Source of the DNA: an uncultured Collinsella sp.
GTDB lineage: Bacteria; Actinomycetota; Coriobacteriia; Coriobacteriales; Coriobacteriaceae
Length of the DNA stretch: 6,031 nt
Direction: 5' to 3'
Assembly (NCBI GenBank): GCA_958453575.1
Contig: CAUDYH010000087.1
Coordinates: 1-6,031, forward strand
The notes under the pieces: model-generated
The model's input: only the letters and a program-made list of their open reading frames with translations
Databases searched by the model: none
What the model was told of the DNA's origin: nothing
Shown: positions 1 to 6,031 of the stretch, one piece after another
Numbering within the stretch: the first letter of the stretch is position 1
Layout: each line of letters begins with the position of its first letter
Made by a program: the position numbers and the translations under genes

Positions 1-528
1 GCGTCTCCGGCCGATCTGGCGCCCATCGAGGCGGCGTACATCGACGTGCGCACGCCGGCGTTGACGGCGCAGCTCACGCGCCTGTCGTATCGCATCGACC
101 TGCACTTGGATCCCGAGGCGCCCGTAAGCGCCGACGAGGTGCGTCGTGCGATCGACACGTTGCGCGCGGACCATGGCATTGACTACGCGCGCGGAAAAAA
201 GAGCAAGCGCTTGGATTTGGATCACACGCTCGTTGGCTATGAGCTCACGGCGGGGGAGCGCCCGGACCATTTGGTACTCATGCTCGACACCCATGCCGAC
301 AACGAGGGCTCCATGCGTCCGGAAATTTTGCTTTCTGCTGCTGATGTTTTGTTGCAGGGCTTGACCCCGGGCGTGGATGCACCTATTGTTTCCACCGGTA
401 TGCAAGACCTCGTGACCATCTGCTCCTACGATGTCGAGCGTCAGAATCAAGCATGCGAGGACGACGAGGGCCGACTCGTCAGCCCCATACCTGTGCGAAC
501 TTGTGGATTTGCTCCACATACTCGTTGA
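1..528 (+). CDS. Radical-SAM-associated protein (DUF2344/TIGR03936-like), C-terminal part
   Basis: The reading frame is open from base 1, so the true start is upstream; 175 residues are visible, ending in TGA at 526-528. The fragment has the look of the end of the DUF2344 (TIGR03936) family: a YRIDLHL strand, a basic stretch YARGKKSKRLDLDH in the place where the family has a Lys-rich segment followed by Asp, a GSMRPEILL motif, and a closing ERQNQACEDDEGRLVSPI segment. This family is usually next to, or fused with, a B12-binding radical SAM protein just upstream of rplU-rpmA; its biochemical role is not established, though a link to RNA modification or the ribosome has been suggested. In many Firmicutes an RNase G gene lies between it and rplU; here rplU follows after 67 bp. 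Family assignment is from motif memory and position, so it is moderately certain; the absence of the N-terminal part prevents deciding whether it is fused to the radical SAM domain. Confidence 0.7.
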   Translation, partial: ASPADLAPIEAAYIDVRTPALTAQLTRLSYRIDLHLDPEAPVSADEVRRAIDTLRADHGIDYARGKKSKRLDLDHTLVGYELTAGERPDHLVLMLDTHADNEGSMRPEILLSAADVLLQGLTPGVDAPIVSTGMQDLVTICSYDVERQNQACEDDEGRLVSPIPVRTCGFAPHTR

Positions 529-553
529 CGGGGGTATTTTCGCCTGCTACTAT
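525..553 (+). promoter_or_regulatory. Sigma-70/SigA-type promoter of rplU-rpmA
   Basis: A -35 box TTGACG (525-530) and a -10 box TACTAT (548-553) are separated by 17 bp, and TG at 545-546 gives an extended -10. The -35 box contains the TGA stop codon of the upstream gene. Transcription would begin near 560, leaving a 5' leader of about 36 nt, too short for a structured L21 autoregulatory leader. No terminator separates it from the upstream gene, so read-through from upstream is also possible. Confidence 0.75.
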
Positions 554-595
554 ATTCGGCTGTTGCACTAACTGATGCATGAAGGGCAAGTAAAC

Positions 596-970
596 ATGTA
601 CGCAATCGTTAACACGGGCGGCAAGCAGTACAAGGTCGCCACCGACGATGTCATCACCGTCGAGAAGATCGAGGGCAATGAGGGCGACAAGGTCACCCTG
701 CCGGTTATCTTCCTCAACGATGGTAAGAAGATCGTCACCGATCCCGACAAGCTGGCCAAGGCCAAGGTTACCGCTCAGATCGTTGAGCAGTTCAAGGGCG
801 AGAAGCAGCTGGTCTTCAAGTTCCACAAGCGTAAGCGCTATCGTCGTCTGAAGGGTCACCGTCAGCAGCTCACCAAGCTGAAGATCGTGAAGGTCCAGGC
901 TACGTCCCGCGCCAAGAAGGCTGTCAAGGCAGAGGCCGAGGCTGTTGCCGAGGCTCCCGTCGCCGAGTAG
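596..970 (+). CDS. rplU: 50S ribosomal protein L21
   Basis: L21 binds 23S rRNA in the large ribosomal subunit and depends on neighbouring L20 for assembly. The 124-residue product starts MYAIVNTGGKQYKV, the invariant L21 beginning, and carries the conserved basic FKFHKRKRYRRLKGHRQ block (about residues 76-92), which contacts rRNA. An in-frame ATG at 575 would add seven residues, but homologues start at MYAIV and a GAAGGG ribosome binding site (581-586) lies 9 nt before 596, so 596 is preferred. The last ~20 residues form an Ala/Glu-rich acidic tail (AEAEAVAEAPVAE) beyond the usual ~103-residue core. It is the first gene after the promoter at 525-553 and is followed after 33 nt by rpmA, the standard pairing. 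Confidence 0.97.
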   Translation: MYAIVNTGGKQYKVATDDVITVEKIEGNEGDKVTLPVIFLNDGKKIVTDPDKLAKAKVTAQIVEQFKGEKQLVFKFHKRKRYRRLKGHRQQLTKLKIVKVQATSRAKKAVKAEAEAVAEAPVAE

Positions 971-1003
971 ATTACACTCGTAACGAAAGAGTAGGTATAC
1001 ACA

Positions 1004-1261
1004 ATGGCACACAAAAAAGGACTCGGTTCCTCCCGTAATGGCCGTGACTCCCGCGGTCAGCGCCTTGGCACGAAGCGCTATGCCGGCCAGACGGTAACCA
1101 CGGGCACGATTCTCGTCCGTCAGCACGGCACTCACATCCACCCGGGTGAGAACGTTGGCCGTGGCAAGGACGACACGCTGTTCGCGCTGGTCGACGGTAC
1201 CGTTGAGTTCCACAAGGGTATCAAGCACAGGGTCAGCGTACGCCCGCTCGCGAACGCGTAA
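1004..1261 (+). CDS. rpmA: 50S ribosomal protein L27
   Basis: L27 sits near the peptidyl-transferase centre, where its flexible N-terminus reaches the tRNA acceptor ends. The 85-residue protein has the conserved MAHKKG start, SSRNGRDS (residues 9-16), [10 protein letters not shown] and the [17 protein letters not shown] block. The N-terminus begins directly at AHKKG, as in Escherichia coli and actinobacteria. Firmicutes instead carry a short extension cut by the protease Prp, whose gene lies between rplU and rpmA; no such gene fits in the 33-nt gap here. The AAGAG/GTAGG stretch at 986-995 is the probable ribosome binding site. A strong hairpin follows the stop codon at 1287-1332. Confidence 0.97.
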   Translation: MAHKKGLGSSRNGRDSRGQRLGTKRYAGQTVTTGTILVRQHGTHIHPGENVGRGKDDTLFALVDGTVEFHKGIKHRVSVRPLANA

Positions 1262-1286
1262 TTCACCCTTCATAGAGCACATATGT

Positions 1287-1332
1287 GGGAGGCACTTGAG
1301 TTTTAGGATTCAAGGGTCTCCCTCTTTTTTTT
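1287..1332 (+). terminator. Intrinsic terminator or attenuator between rpmA and obg
   Basis: GGGAG (1287-1291) pairs with CTCCC (1318-1322). The stem continues through G-U and C-G pairs and one A-G mismatch into CTTGA (1295-1299) pairing with TCAAG (1310-1314), leaving a 10-nt loop. The tract TCTTTTTTTT (1323-1332) follows directly. This is a textbook Rho-independent terminator. I see no convincing promoter between it and obg, so it most likely terminates only part of the transcripts and lowers expression of the downstream genes. Confidence 0.85.
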
Positions 1333-1334
1333 GT

Positions 1335-2815
<1,481 letters not shown>

Positions 2816-2818
2816 GCC

Positions 2819-3496
2819 ATGTCGCTGCGCGGTGGAATCGGTTTGCCCGAGCTGCCCTTAAAAGAGGGCAAAGAGTTTCGGCTTGGCATTATGGGTGGCA
2901 CCTTTGATCCCATTCATTACGGACACCTGGTGACCGCTGAGCAGGCACGCGAGTCCCTCGACTTGGATGCCGTGCTCTTTATGCCGGCGGGCACGCCTGC
3001 CTTTAAGCTTGACAAGCCGGTGACGCCTGCCGAGGACCGTTATGCCATGACGGTTCTCGCCACCGCCGCGAACCCGGCCTTTTTGGCGAGCCGGTTCGAG
3101 ATCGACCGTCCGGGCGTAACCTATACGGCCGATACGCTTCATGCCCTTCGCGACTTTTACCCGCCGCAGGTAAAGCTCTACTTTATTACGGGTGCCGACG
3201 CGATTATCGATATTGTGACCTGGCATGATGCTGATGAGATTGCCGAACTGGCGACCTTCATTGCTGCGACACGTCCCGGTTTTGACATCGATACGGCCCG
3301 GGCGCGAATCAAAGAGTCGGGCCTGCCGTTTGACGTACGGTATATCCAGATCCCGGCGCTGGCGATTAGCTCGACCAATATCCGCAAGCGGGTTGCCCGC
3401 GGCATGAGCGTGCGCTATCTTACGAGCGAGTCCGTGCTCGGCTATATCCGCAAACGCGGCCTGTATGCCGATCTCGGGCAAGACGATTTTGAGTGA
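2819..3496 (+). CDS. nadD: Nicotinate-nucleotide adenylyltransferase
   Basis: NadD transfers AMP from ATP to nicotinate mononucleotide, giving deamido-NAD, the penultimate step of NAD synthesis in the cytoplasm. The 225-residue product carries the nucleotidyltransferase signature GGTFDPIHYGH (26-36, with the HxGH pair His33 and His36), TYTADTL (101-107), FITGADAI (122-128) and the closing ISSTNIRKR (183-191, ISSTxxR). The start chosen is ATG 2819, 3 nt after the obg stop, with GGAGGG (2803-2808) inside the end of obg as ribosome binding site. This gives about 20 residues ahead of the conserved RLGIMGGTFDP, more than most NadD proteins have. A TTG at 2843 is an alternative, but it has no better ribosome binding site. 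Its place between obg and yqeK follows the common Gram-positive order. Confidence 0.95.
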   Translation: MSLRGGIGLPELPLKEGKEFRLGIMGGTFDPIHYGHLVTAEQARESLDLDAVLFMPAGTPAFKLDKPVTPAEDRYAMTVLATAANPAFLASRFEIDRPGVTYTADTLHALRDFYPPQVKLYFITGADAIIDIVTWHDADEIAELATFIAATRPGFDIDTARARIKESGLPFDVRYIQIPALAISSTNIRKRVARGMSVRYLTSESVLGYIRKRGLYADLGQDDFE

Positions 3497-3508
3497 TGGG
3501 GGAGAACG

Positions 3509-4117
3509 TTGTCGGTAGAAGATCAGTTTGAGGGCGACGAGCGCGCACTGTTGACGCGTATCCACGAGTTGTTCGATGTGCGCATGAAGGATAAACGTAA
3601 GCGCTACGTTCATTCGCTTGGGGTTGCCGAGACTGCGCTGCACCTAGCCGAGGTATACGGTGTCGACCGCTTTGATGCCGCGGCCGCCGGTCTGATCCAT
3701 GACTGGGATAAGGTACTCTCCGATGACGAGCTCGTTGCCCGCGCACTGCACTACGGCATCAAGGTTGCCGGCTCTCCTTCGGCCGCGACACCGCTTCTGC
3801 ATGGCCCGGTAGCCGCCTATGAGCTTCCGCAGCTATTTCCCGAGCTATCGCCGGCCGTTTTCCAGGCTGTCGACCGTCACACCGTAGGCGCCTGCGACAT
3901 GACGCCGCTCGATATGGTGGTCTTTGTGGCCGATGCCATCGAGCCCAACCGTCATGGTGATTATGCCCACGCGCTGCGCAAGATGGTGGGGAAGTCCTCG
4001 CTCGATGAGTTGTTCTTCTCCTGTTTTGCGCAGGGTCTGGTCTACGTGATCCAGTCCGGGCGCTATCTTTATCCCACGGCTATTACGATTTACAACCATT
4101 ACGCCCAGCTGCGCTAG
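3509..4117 (+). CDS. yqeK: YqeK-type HD-domain bis(5'-nucleosyl)-tetraphosphatase (symmetrical)
   Basis: YqeK hydrolyses the alarmone Ap4A to two ADP with a di-iron HD-domain centre. The 202-residue sequence lines up by eye with the Bacillus subtilis family: YVHSLGVAETA (His35), the HD motif HDWDK (64-68), LLHGPVAAYEL (His98), DRHTVGACDMTPLD (His124) and FVADAIEPNR (Asp142). These give the expected set of metal-ligand His and Asp residues. The HD motif reads HDWDK where many homologues have HDYAK, a mild variation. It starts at TTG 3509, with a GGGGGAG stretch (3498-3504) as a rather close ribosome binding site, 12 nt after nadD ends. Coupling of nadD, yqeK and rsfS is widespread and suggests co-regulated nucleotide homeostasis and ribosome control. 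Confidence 0.92.
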   Translation: MSVEDQFEGDERALLTRIHELFDVRMKDKRKRYVHSLGVAETALHLAEVYGVDRFDAAAAGLIHDWDKVLSDDELVARALHYGIKVAGSPSAATPLLHGPVAAYELPQLFPELSPAVFQAVDRHTVGACDMTPLDMVVFVADAIEPNRHGDYAHALRKMVGKSSLDELFFSCFAQGLVYVIQSGRYLYPTAITIYNHYAQLR

Positions 4118-4145
4118 CTCGGGTGTGTCTAGAAAGAGGTATTCC

Positions 4146-4601
4146 ATGGCCGACGAGACCATGACCGACGAGCAGATTCTTAAAGATGTGGAGCACAAGA
4201 GCTTCGTTGCCACGTCCGACCGCACCGCCGCCTCGCTGTCCGCGAGCGGCGTCGCCGCCGAGGATGTCGCCCGTGCCGCCGCGCAGGCCGCCTACGACAA
4301 GAAAGGCGAGGACGTTCAGGTACTCGACCTGACTGAGCTTTCCGATGTTTGCGACTACTTTGTTCTCGCTACCGGCACCAACAACCGTCAGGTCGATTCT
4401 ATCGTCGACGAGATCGAGGAGAAGGTCGCCGAGGCTTGCGGTGAGCACCCGTTCTCCATCGAAGGTCGCGAGCAGAAGACCTGGATGCTCATGGACTACG
4501 GCTCGGTCGTCGTCCACGTCTTCACTCCCGAAGCCCGCGACTTCTACCGCCTCGAGAAACTCTGGGGAGACGCTCCCCAGCTTCCCCTCGACCTCCTCTA
4601 A
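4146..4601 (+). CDS. rsfS: Ribosome silencing factor RsfS
   Basis: RsfS (formerly YbeB/Iojap) binds uL14 on the 50S subunit and blocks joining with 30S, reducing translation when nutrients are scarce. The 151-residue protein has its core at about 37-145, with VLDLTELSDVCDYFVLATG (59-77), NNRQVDSIVDEI, KTWMLMDYGSVVVHVF (111-126) and RLEKLWGDAP. About 36 residues precede the core; no ATG, GTG or TTG lies close to the core start, so the extension appears genuine. ATG 4146 has AAAGAGG (4133-4139) 6 nt upstream; ATG 4161 and GTG 4188 are poorer alternatives. It is the last gene of the operon. Its TAA stop overlaps by one base the left palindrome of the RAYT unit, and an 8-bp inverted repeat lies within its WGDAP codons. 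Confidence 0.95.
   Translation: MADETMTDEQILKDVEHKSFVATSDRTAASLSASGVAAEDVARAAAQAAYDKKGEDVQVLDLTELSDVCDYFVLATGTNNRQVDSIVDEIEEKVAEACGEHPFSIEGREQKTWMLMDYGSVVVHVFTPEARDFYRLEKLWGDAPQLPLDLL
4562..4580. repeat. Perfect 8-bp inverted repeat inside the rsfS 3' end
   Basis: CTGGGGAG (4562-4569) and CTCCCCAG (4573-4580) are exact reverse complements around a 3-nt ACG loop, so the mRNA would form a strong hairpin about 20 nt before the stop. No U-run follows at once; the nearest is TTTTT at 4606-4610. It encodes LWGDAPQ, a conserved piece of RsfS, so it could be a by-product of the protein sequence, a pause site, or a 3'-end stabiliser. Confidence 0.5.
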
Positions 4602-4635
4602 ATGATTTTTCTGGGACGGGGATAAAATAATCATT
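4601..4635 (+). repeat. Left REP-like imperfect palindrome of the RAYT unit
   Basis: The outer arms are AATGATT (4601-4607) and AATCATT (4629-4635), exact reverse complements, around a G-rich centre GGGACGGGGAT (4613-4623). It matches the reverse complement of 5487-5521 at 29 of 35 positions without gaps. The differences are at repeat positions 8 and 13 and in a block of four (AAAA here, TTTT in the partner). Its first base is the last base of the rsfS stop codon. On the minus strand a GTAG tetranucleotide (4637-4640) lies one base from the palindrome, resembling the GTAG beside classical enterobacterial REPs. Confidence 0.8.
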
Positions 4636-4645
4636 GCTACCGTTT

Positions 4646-4684
4646 GCCGAACCGCTCACCTTTGTTGGGCGGTTCGGCCTTTTT
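4646..4684 (+). terminator. Intrinsic terminator downstream of rsfS, inside the RAYT unit
   Basis: GCCGAACCGC (4646-4655) pairs perfectly with GCGGTTCGGC (4669-4678) across a 13-nt loop, followed by C and TTTTT (4680-4684) and a further pyrimidine-rich run. This 10-bp stem should end transcription of the rplU-to-rsfS operon and shield the transposase from operon read-through. It lies between the left palindrome and the transposase start, so it may be part of the mobile unit or an older operon terminator. Confidence 0.88.
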
Positions 4685-4722
4685 CTTCCTTTCCTTTTGT
4701 ATGCTGTGACTACTGCATCCTT

Positions 4723-4733
4723 GGAAGGGAGGG
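4723..4733 (+). promoter_or_regulatory. Ribosome binding site fixing the transposase start
   Basis: The purine run GGAAGGGAGGG ends 5 nt before ATG 4739. It decides for this ATG over a TTG at 4634, which would put the terminator hairpin and part of the left palindrome inside the reading frame. Confidence 0.85.
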
Positions 4734-4738
4734 ATTCG

Positions 4739-5479
4739 ATGACTCGTGTTGCCCGTGCGTTGTCCGAACTTGGCCATTATCACGTCATGCTCAAGGGCTG
4801 TGCTGGCCAGCTGATCTTCGAAGACGATGACGATCGCCTTTATTTTCTCAATCTATTGAACAGACGATTTACGTCCGCTCATATTCGTCTTCTTGCCTGG
4901 TGCCTCATGGACAATCATGTTCACCTGCTATTTGATGATCTCGATAATCAGATGAGCGTTGCTATGCATGCGATTGATACGGCATATGCGAAACACTTCA
5001 ATCAAAAAACCGGCCGCCGCGGACCGGTGTTCCAGGAACGATTCAAGAGTGTGATCATTTCTGACGACAAACAGCTGCTCCGTTGCGTTCGATATATCCA
5101 TGACAACCCTGCAAAGGCTGGAATTTCTTCTGCTCCTCTGTATCGCTGGAGCAGCTTCCATGAGTATTTCTCTCATCCCGAAATTTGTGATTGTGAAGGT
5201 ATTCTCAATCTGTTTGGGGGTACGGAAGCGTTTTATCTTTCGAGTACCGACGGCAAGCCTAATCCCTATTTTATGCCCGAAGGTAAGCATATCTCCGATA
5301 TGGATGCGCTGGAAGTTGCCCGGGCTCTTTTGGCTCCGCATGAGCCTTATCAGCTTAAAACTTTGCCGAAATCAGAGCGAAATCGTCTTCTGGCAGTGTT
5401 GAGGCATCGGGGGTTTACGATTGACCAGATTTCGCGTCTGACGGGAATAGGGACCAATATCATTCAAAGAGCGAAATGA
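4739..5479 (+). CDS. REP-associated tyrosine transposase (RAYT), Y1/HUH family
   Basis: RAYTs are single-strand DNA endonucleases related to IS200/IS605 transposases that cut and join at REP palindromes through a catalytic tyrosine. The 246-residue product shows the early strand GHYHVMLKG (12-20), the HUH motif in LMDNHVHLLF (His60 and His62), the FNQKTGRRGPVFQERFKS block (87-104) and RCVRYIHDNPAKAG (115-128). Tyr119 there aligns with the tyrosine of the Escherichia coli TnpREP motif DYIYINP. A C-terminal extension ends in a helix-turn-helix-like segment (about 208-244, ending FTIDQISRLTGIGTNIIQR), which Escherichia coli TnpREP lacks, so this is one of the longer RAYT groups. All expected catalytic residues are present and the frame is intact, so it may be active. 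It is AT-richer than its neighbours, suggesting a separate history. No convincing promoter is visible in front of it, and a terminator (4646-4684) isolates it from the upstream operon. Confidence 0.9.
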   Translation: MTRVARALSELGHYHVMLKGCAGQLIFEDDDDRLYFLNLLNRRFTSAHIRLLAWCLMDNHVHLLFDDLDNQMSVAMHAIDTAYAKHFNQKTGRRGPVFQERFKSVIISDDKQLLRCVRYIHDNPAKAGISSAPLYRWSSFHEYFSHPEICDCEGILNLFGGTEAFYLSSTDGKPNPYFMPEGKHISDMDALEVARALLAPHEPYQLKTLPKSERNRLLAVLRHRGFTIDQISRLTGIGTNIIQRAK

Positions 5480-5486
5480 CGCTCCA

Positions 5487-5521
5487 AATGATTAAAAAAT
5501 CCCCGTCCTAGAATAATCATT
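5487..5521 (-). repeat. Right REP-like imperfect palindrome of the RAYT unit
   Basis: The arms AATGATT (5487-5493) and AATCATT (5515-5521) enclose a C-rich centre ATCCCCGTCC (5499-5508), the complement of the left repeat's centre, so the two copies face each other. Read on the minus strand the arms extend to 8 bp (AATGATTA/TAATCATT). The stop codon of the minus-strand polymerase gene (TGA, 5517-5519) lies within the outer arm. It begins 7 nt after the transposase stop codon. Confidence 0.8.
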
Positions 5522-6031
5522 GGGAGGAGAAGCGGGATTGGCGGCCGAAGGATAGGGCAGTGTCGCCGAACTTGTCTCGGACGGCGTCGATGGCGACGGA
5601 GAGGTCGCGGCGGTCGCTGGATTGGGCTCCGCGGTCATCGATCTCGCAGAACAGGTCGGTTTGGATGCCGCCCTGGTGGTCGAATTCGCTCATGCCGATG
5701 CCCGCTAAGCGAACATGCATGCCTTCCTGCCAGATGTTGTCGAGCAGTTCGAGTGCAACCGCCACGAAGATGTTCTCATCGTCGGTCGGATGAGGCAGCC
5801 GGCGCTGTGCCGTACGCCCGCTGCCATACGAATACTTAAGCTTGAGCGTCACCGTGGCGCCTGTTAGTCCCTGACGGCGCAGACGGCGTCCCACTGACTC
5901 TCCCAACAGCGCAATCGCCGCCTCAATATCCCCACGCTCAGTCAAATCTTTAGCAAAGGTGCGTTCATTGCTGACCGACTTGACCTCGCGCTCTTCATCG
6001 AGGCTCGTGACTTCAGAGATTTTGAGTCCCA
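5517..6031 (-). CDS. dinB: Y-family DNA polymerase IV (DinB type), C-terminal part
   Basis: DinB is an error-prone translesion polymerase that extends past damaged bases. Only the last 170 residues are visible; the frame is open to the window edge (first full codon 6029-6027) and the catalytic palm with its Asp/Glu residues is outside. The motif EREVKSVSNERTFAKDLT (near the start of the fragment) is the hallmark linker leading into the little-finger domain (compare KSVGVERT in Escherichia coli DinB). The strands VTLKLKYSYGS and HVRLAGIGMSEF and the end AIDAVRDKFGDTAL match the rest of that domain, which grips DNA. No beta-clamp-binding peptide of the usual QLxLF type is evident in the last residues (SFGRQSRFSSQ). 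The gene converges on the rplU operon, and its stop codon lies inside the right RAYT palindrome. Another Y-family member such as an ImuB/UmuC-like protein is possible but less likely. Confidence 0.87.
   Translation of the reverse strand, partial: GLKISEVTSLDEEREVKSVSNERTFAKDLTERGDIEAAIALLGESVGRRLRRQGLTGATVTLKLKYSYGSGRTAQRRLPHPTDDENIFVAVALELLDNIWQEGMHVRLAGIGMSEFDHQGGIQTDLFCEIDDRGAQSSDRRDLSVAIDAVRDKFGDTALSFGRQSRFSSQ

Larger units (their letters stand above)
4601..5521 (+). mobile_element. RAYT (Y1/HUH transposase) unit bracketed by inverted 35-bp palindromes
   Basis: The 921-bp unit consists of a 35-bp imperfect palindrome, an intrinsic terminator, a complete REP-associated tyrosine transposase gene and a second 35-bp palindrome in inverted orientation. 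It lies exactly between the 3' ends of two convergent host genes. No direct target duplication is visible, as expected for the IS200/IS605-like Y1 superfamily, which does not use DDE chemistry. Base composition drops within it: bases 4921-4980 hold 25 G+C of 60, against 44 of 60 at 1441-1500 in obg. RAYTs are typically single-copy, vertically inherited genes associated with dispersed REP palindromes; whether this one moves as a unit or only mobilises its palindromes cannot be told from one copy. Confidence 0.75.

Noticed and set aside
575..595. Upstream ATG adding seven residues to L21
   Set aside because: Homologues begin at MYAIV, and GAAGGG at 581-586 is correctly spaced for ATG 596.
560..595. 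L21 leader-type regulatory RNA before rplU
   Set aside because: The leader from the predicted start is only about 36 nt with no stable fold, too short for the known L21 leader.
965..980. CGAGT/ACTCG hairpin between rplU and rpmA
   Set aside because: Only 5 bp with no T-tract, overlapping the rplU stop; too weak to call a terminator.
479..1282. Long minus-strand open frame opposite rplU and rpmA
   Set aside because: It lies opposite two certain ribosomal protein genes; its leucine-rich, repetitive composition is what the complement of biased coding sequence gives, and no known family is recognisable.
2858..3643. Minus-strand open frame opposite nadD and the start of yqeK
   Set aside because: Both plus-strand genes are certain from catalytic motifs; the antisense frame has no domain and no plausible ribosome binding site context.
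4700..4705. TATGCT as a -10 box for the transposase
   Set aside because: No acceptable -35 box lies 16-18 bp upstream, where the terminator T-tract is found, so I could not support a promoter.
4634..4738. Extended transposase start at TTG 4634
   Set aside because: It would encode a hydrophobic leader from the palindrome and terminator hairpin; ATG 4739 has a strong ribosome binding site and matches where the family begins.
4593..5529. Target-site duplication around the RAYT unit
   Set aside because: The flanks are mirror images (CTCCTC and GAGGAG), not direct repeats; Y1 transposases are not expected to make duplications.

Overview
The window looks like chromosomal DNA from a high-G+C Gram-positive bacterium, most likely an actinobacterium of the class Coriobacteriia (Collinsella or a close relative). 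This rests on gene order (radical-SAM-associated protein, rplU, rpmA, obg, nadD, yqeK, rsfS), strong AGGAGG-type ribosome binding sites, two TTG starts, GC-rich codon use, and an L27 without the cleavable N-terminal extension (and without the Prp protease gene) typical of Firmicutes. The genus is an inference; no rRNA is present to confirm it.

Layout. Bases 1-528 are the 3' end of a gene resembling the DUF2344/TIGR03936 radical-SAM-associated family. A good sigma-70-type promoter (525-553) overlaps its stop codon and starts a co-directional housekeeping cluster. rplU (L21) and rpmA (L27) come first, followed by a strong hairpin with a U-tract (1287-1332) that ends 2 nt before the Shine-Dalgarno of obg. 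Then come obg (50S assembly GTPase), nadD (NAD synthesis), yqeK (HD-domain Ap4A hydrolase) and rsfS (ribosome silencing factor) with gaps of 3, 12 and 28 nt. The theme is 50S proteins, 50S assembly, ribosome shut-down in starvation, and nucleotide/NAD housekeeping. The hairpin after rpmA probably lowers expression of the catalytic and regulatory genes relative to the abundant ribosomal proteins.

The accessory part is at 4601-5521. A 246-residue REP-associated tyrosine transposase (RAYT; Y1/HUH family) of visibly lower G+C is bracketed by two 35-bp imperfect palindromes. These are inverted copies of each other (29 of 35 positions identical). The unit sits exactly between two convergent genes: the rsfS stop touches the left repeat and the stop codon of the minus-strand gene lies wholly inside the right repeat. 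An intrinsic terminator (4646-4684) lies inside the unit between the left repeat and the transposase.

Bases 5517-6031 hold, on the minus strand, the C-terminal 170 residues of a Y-family DNA polymerase (DinB/Pol IV type), whose start is outside the window.

I see no CRISPR array, tRNA, rRNA or multi-gene defence system. The RAYT unit with its palindromic ends is the best candidate here for something not well described.
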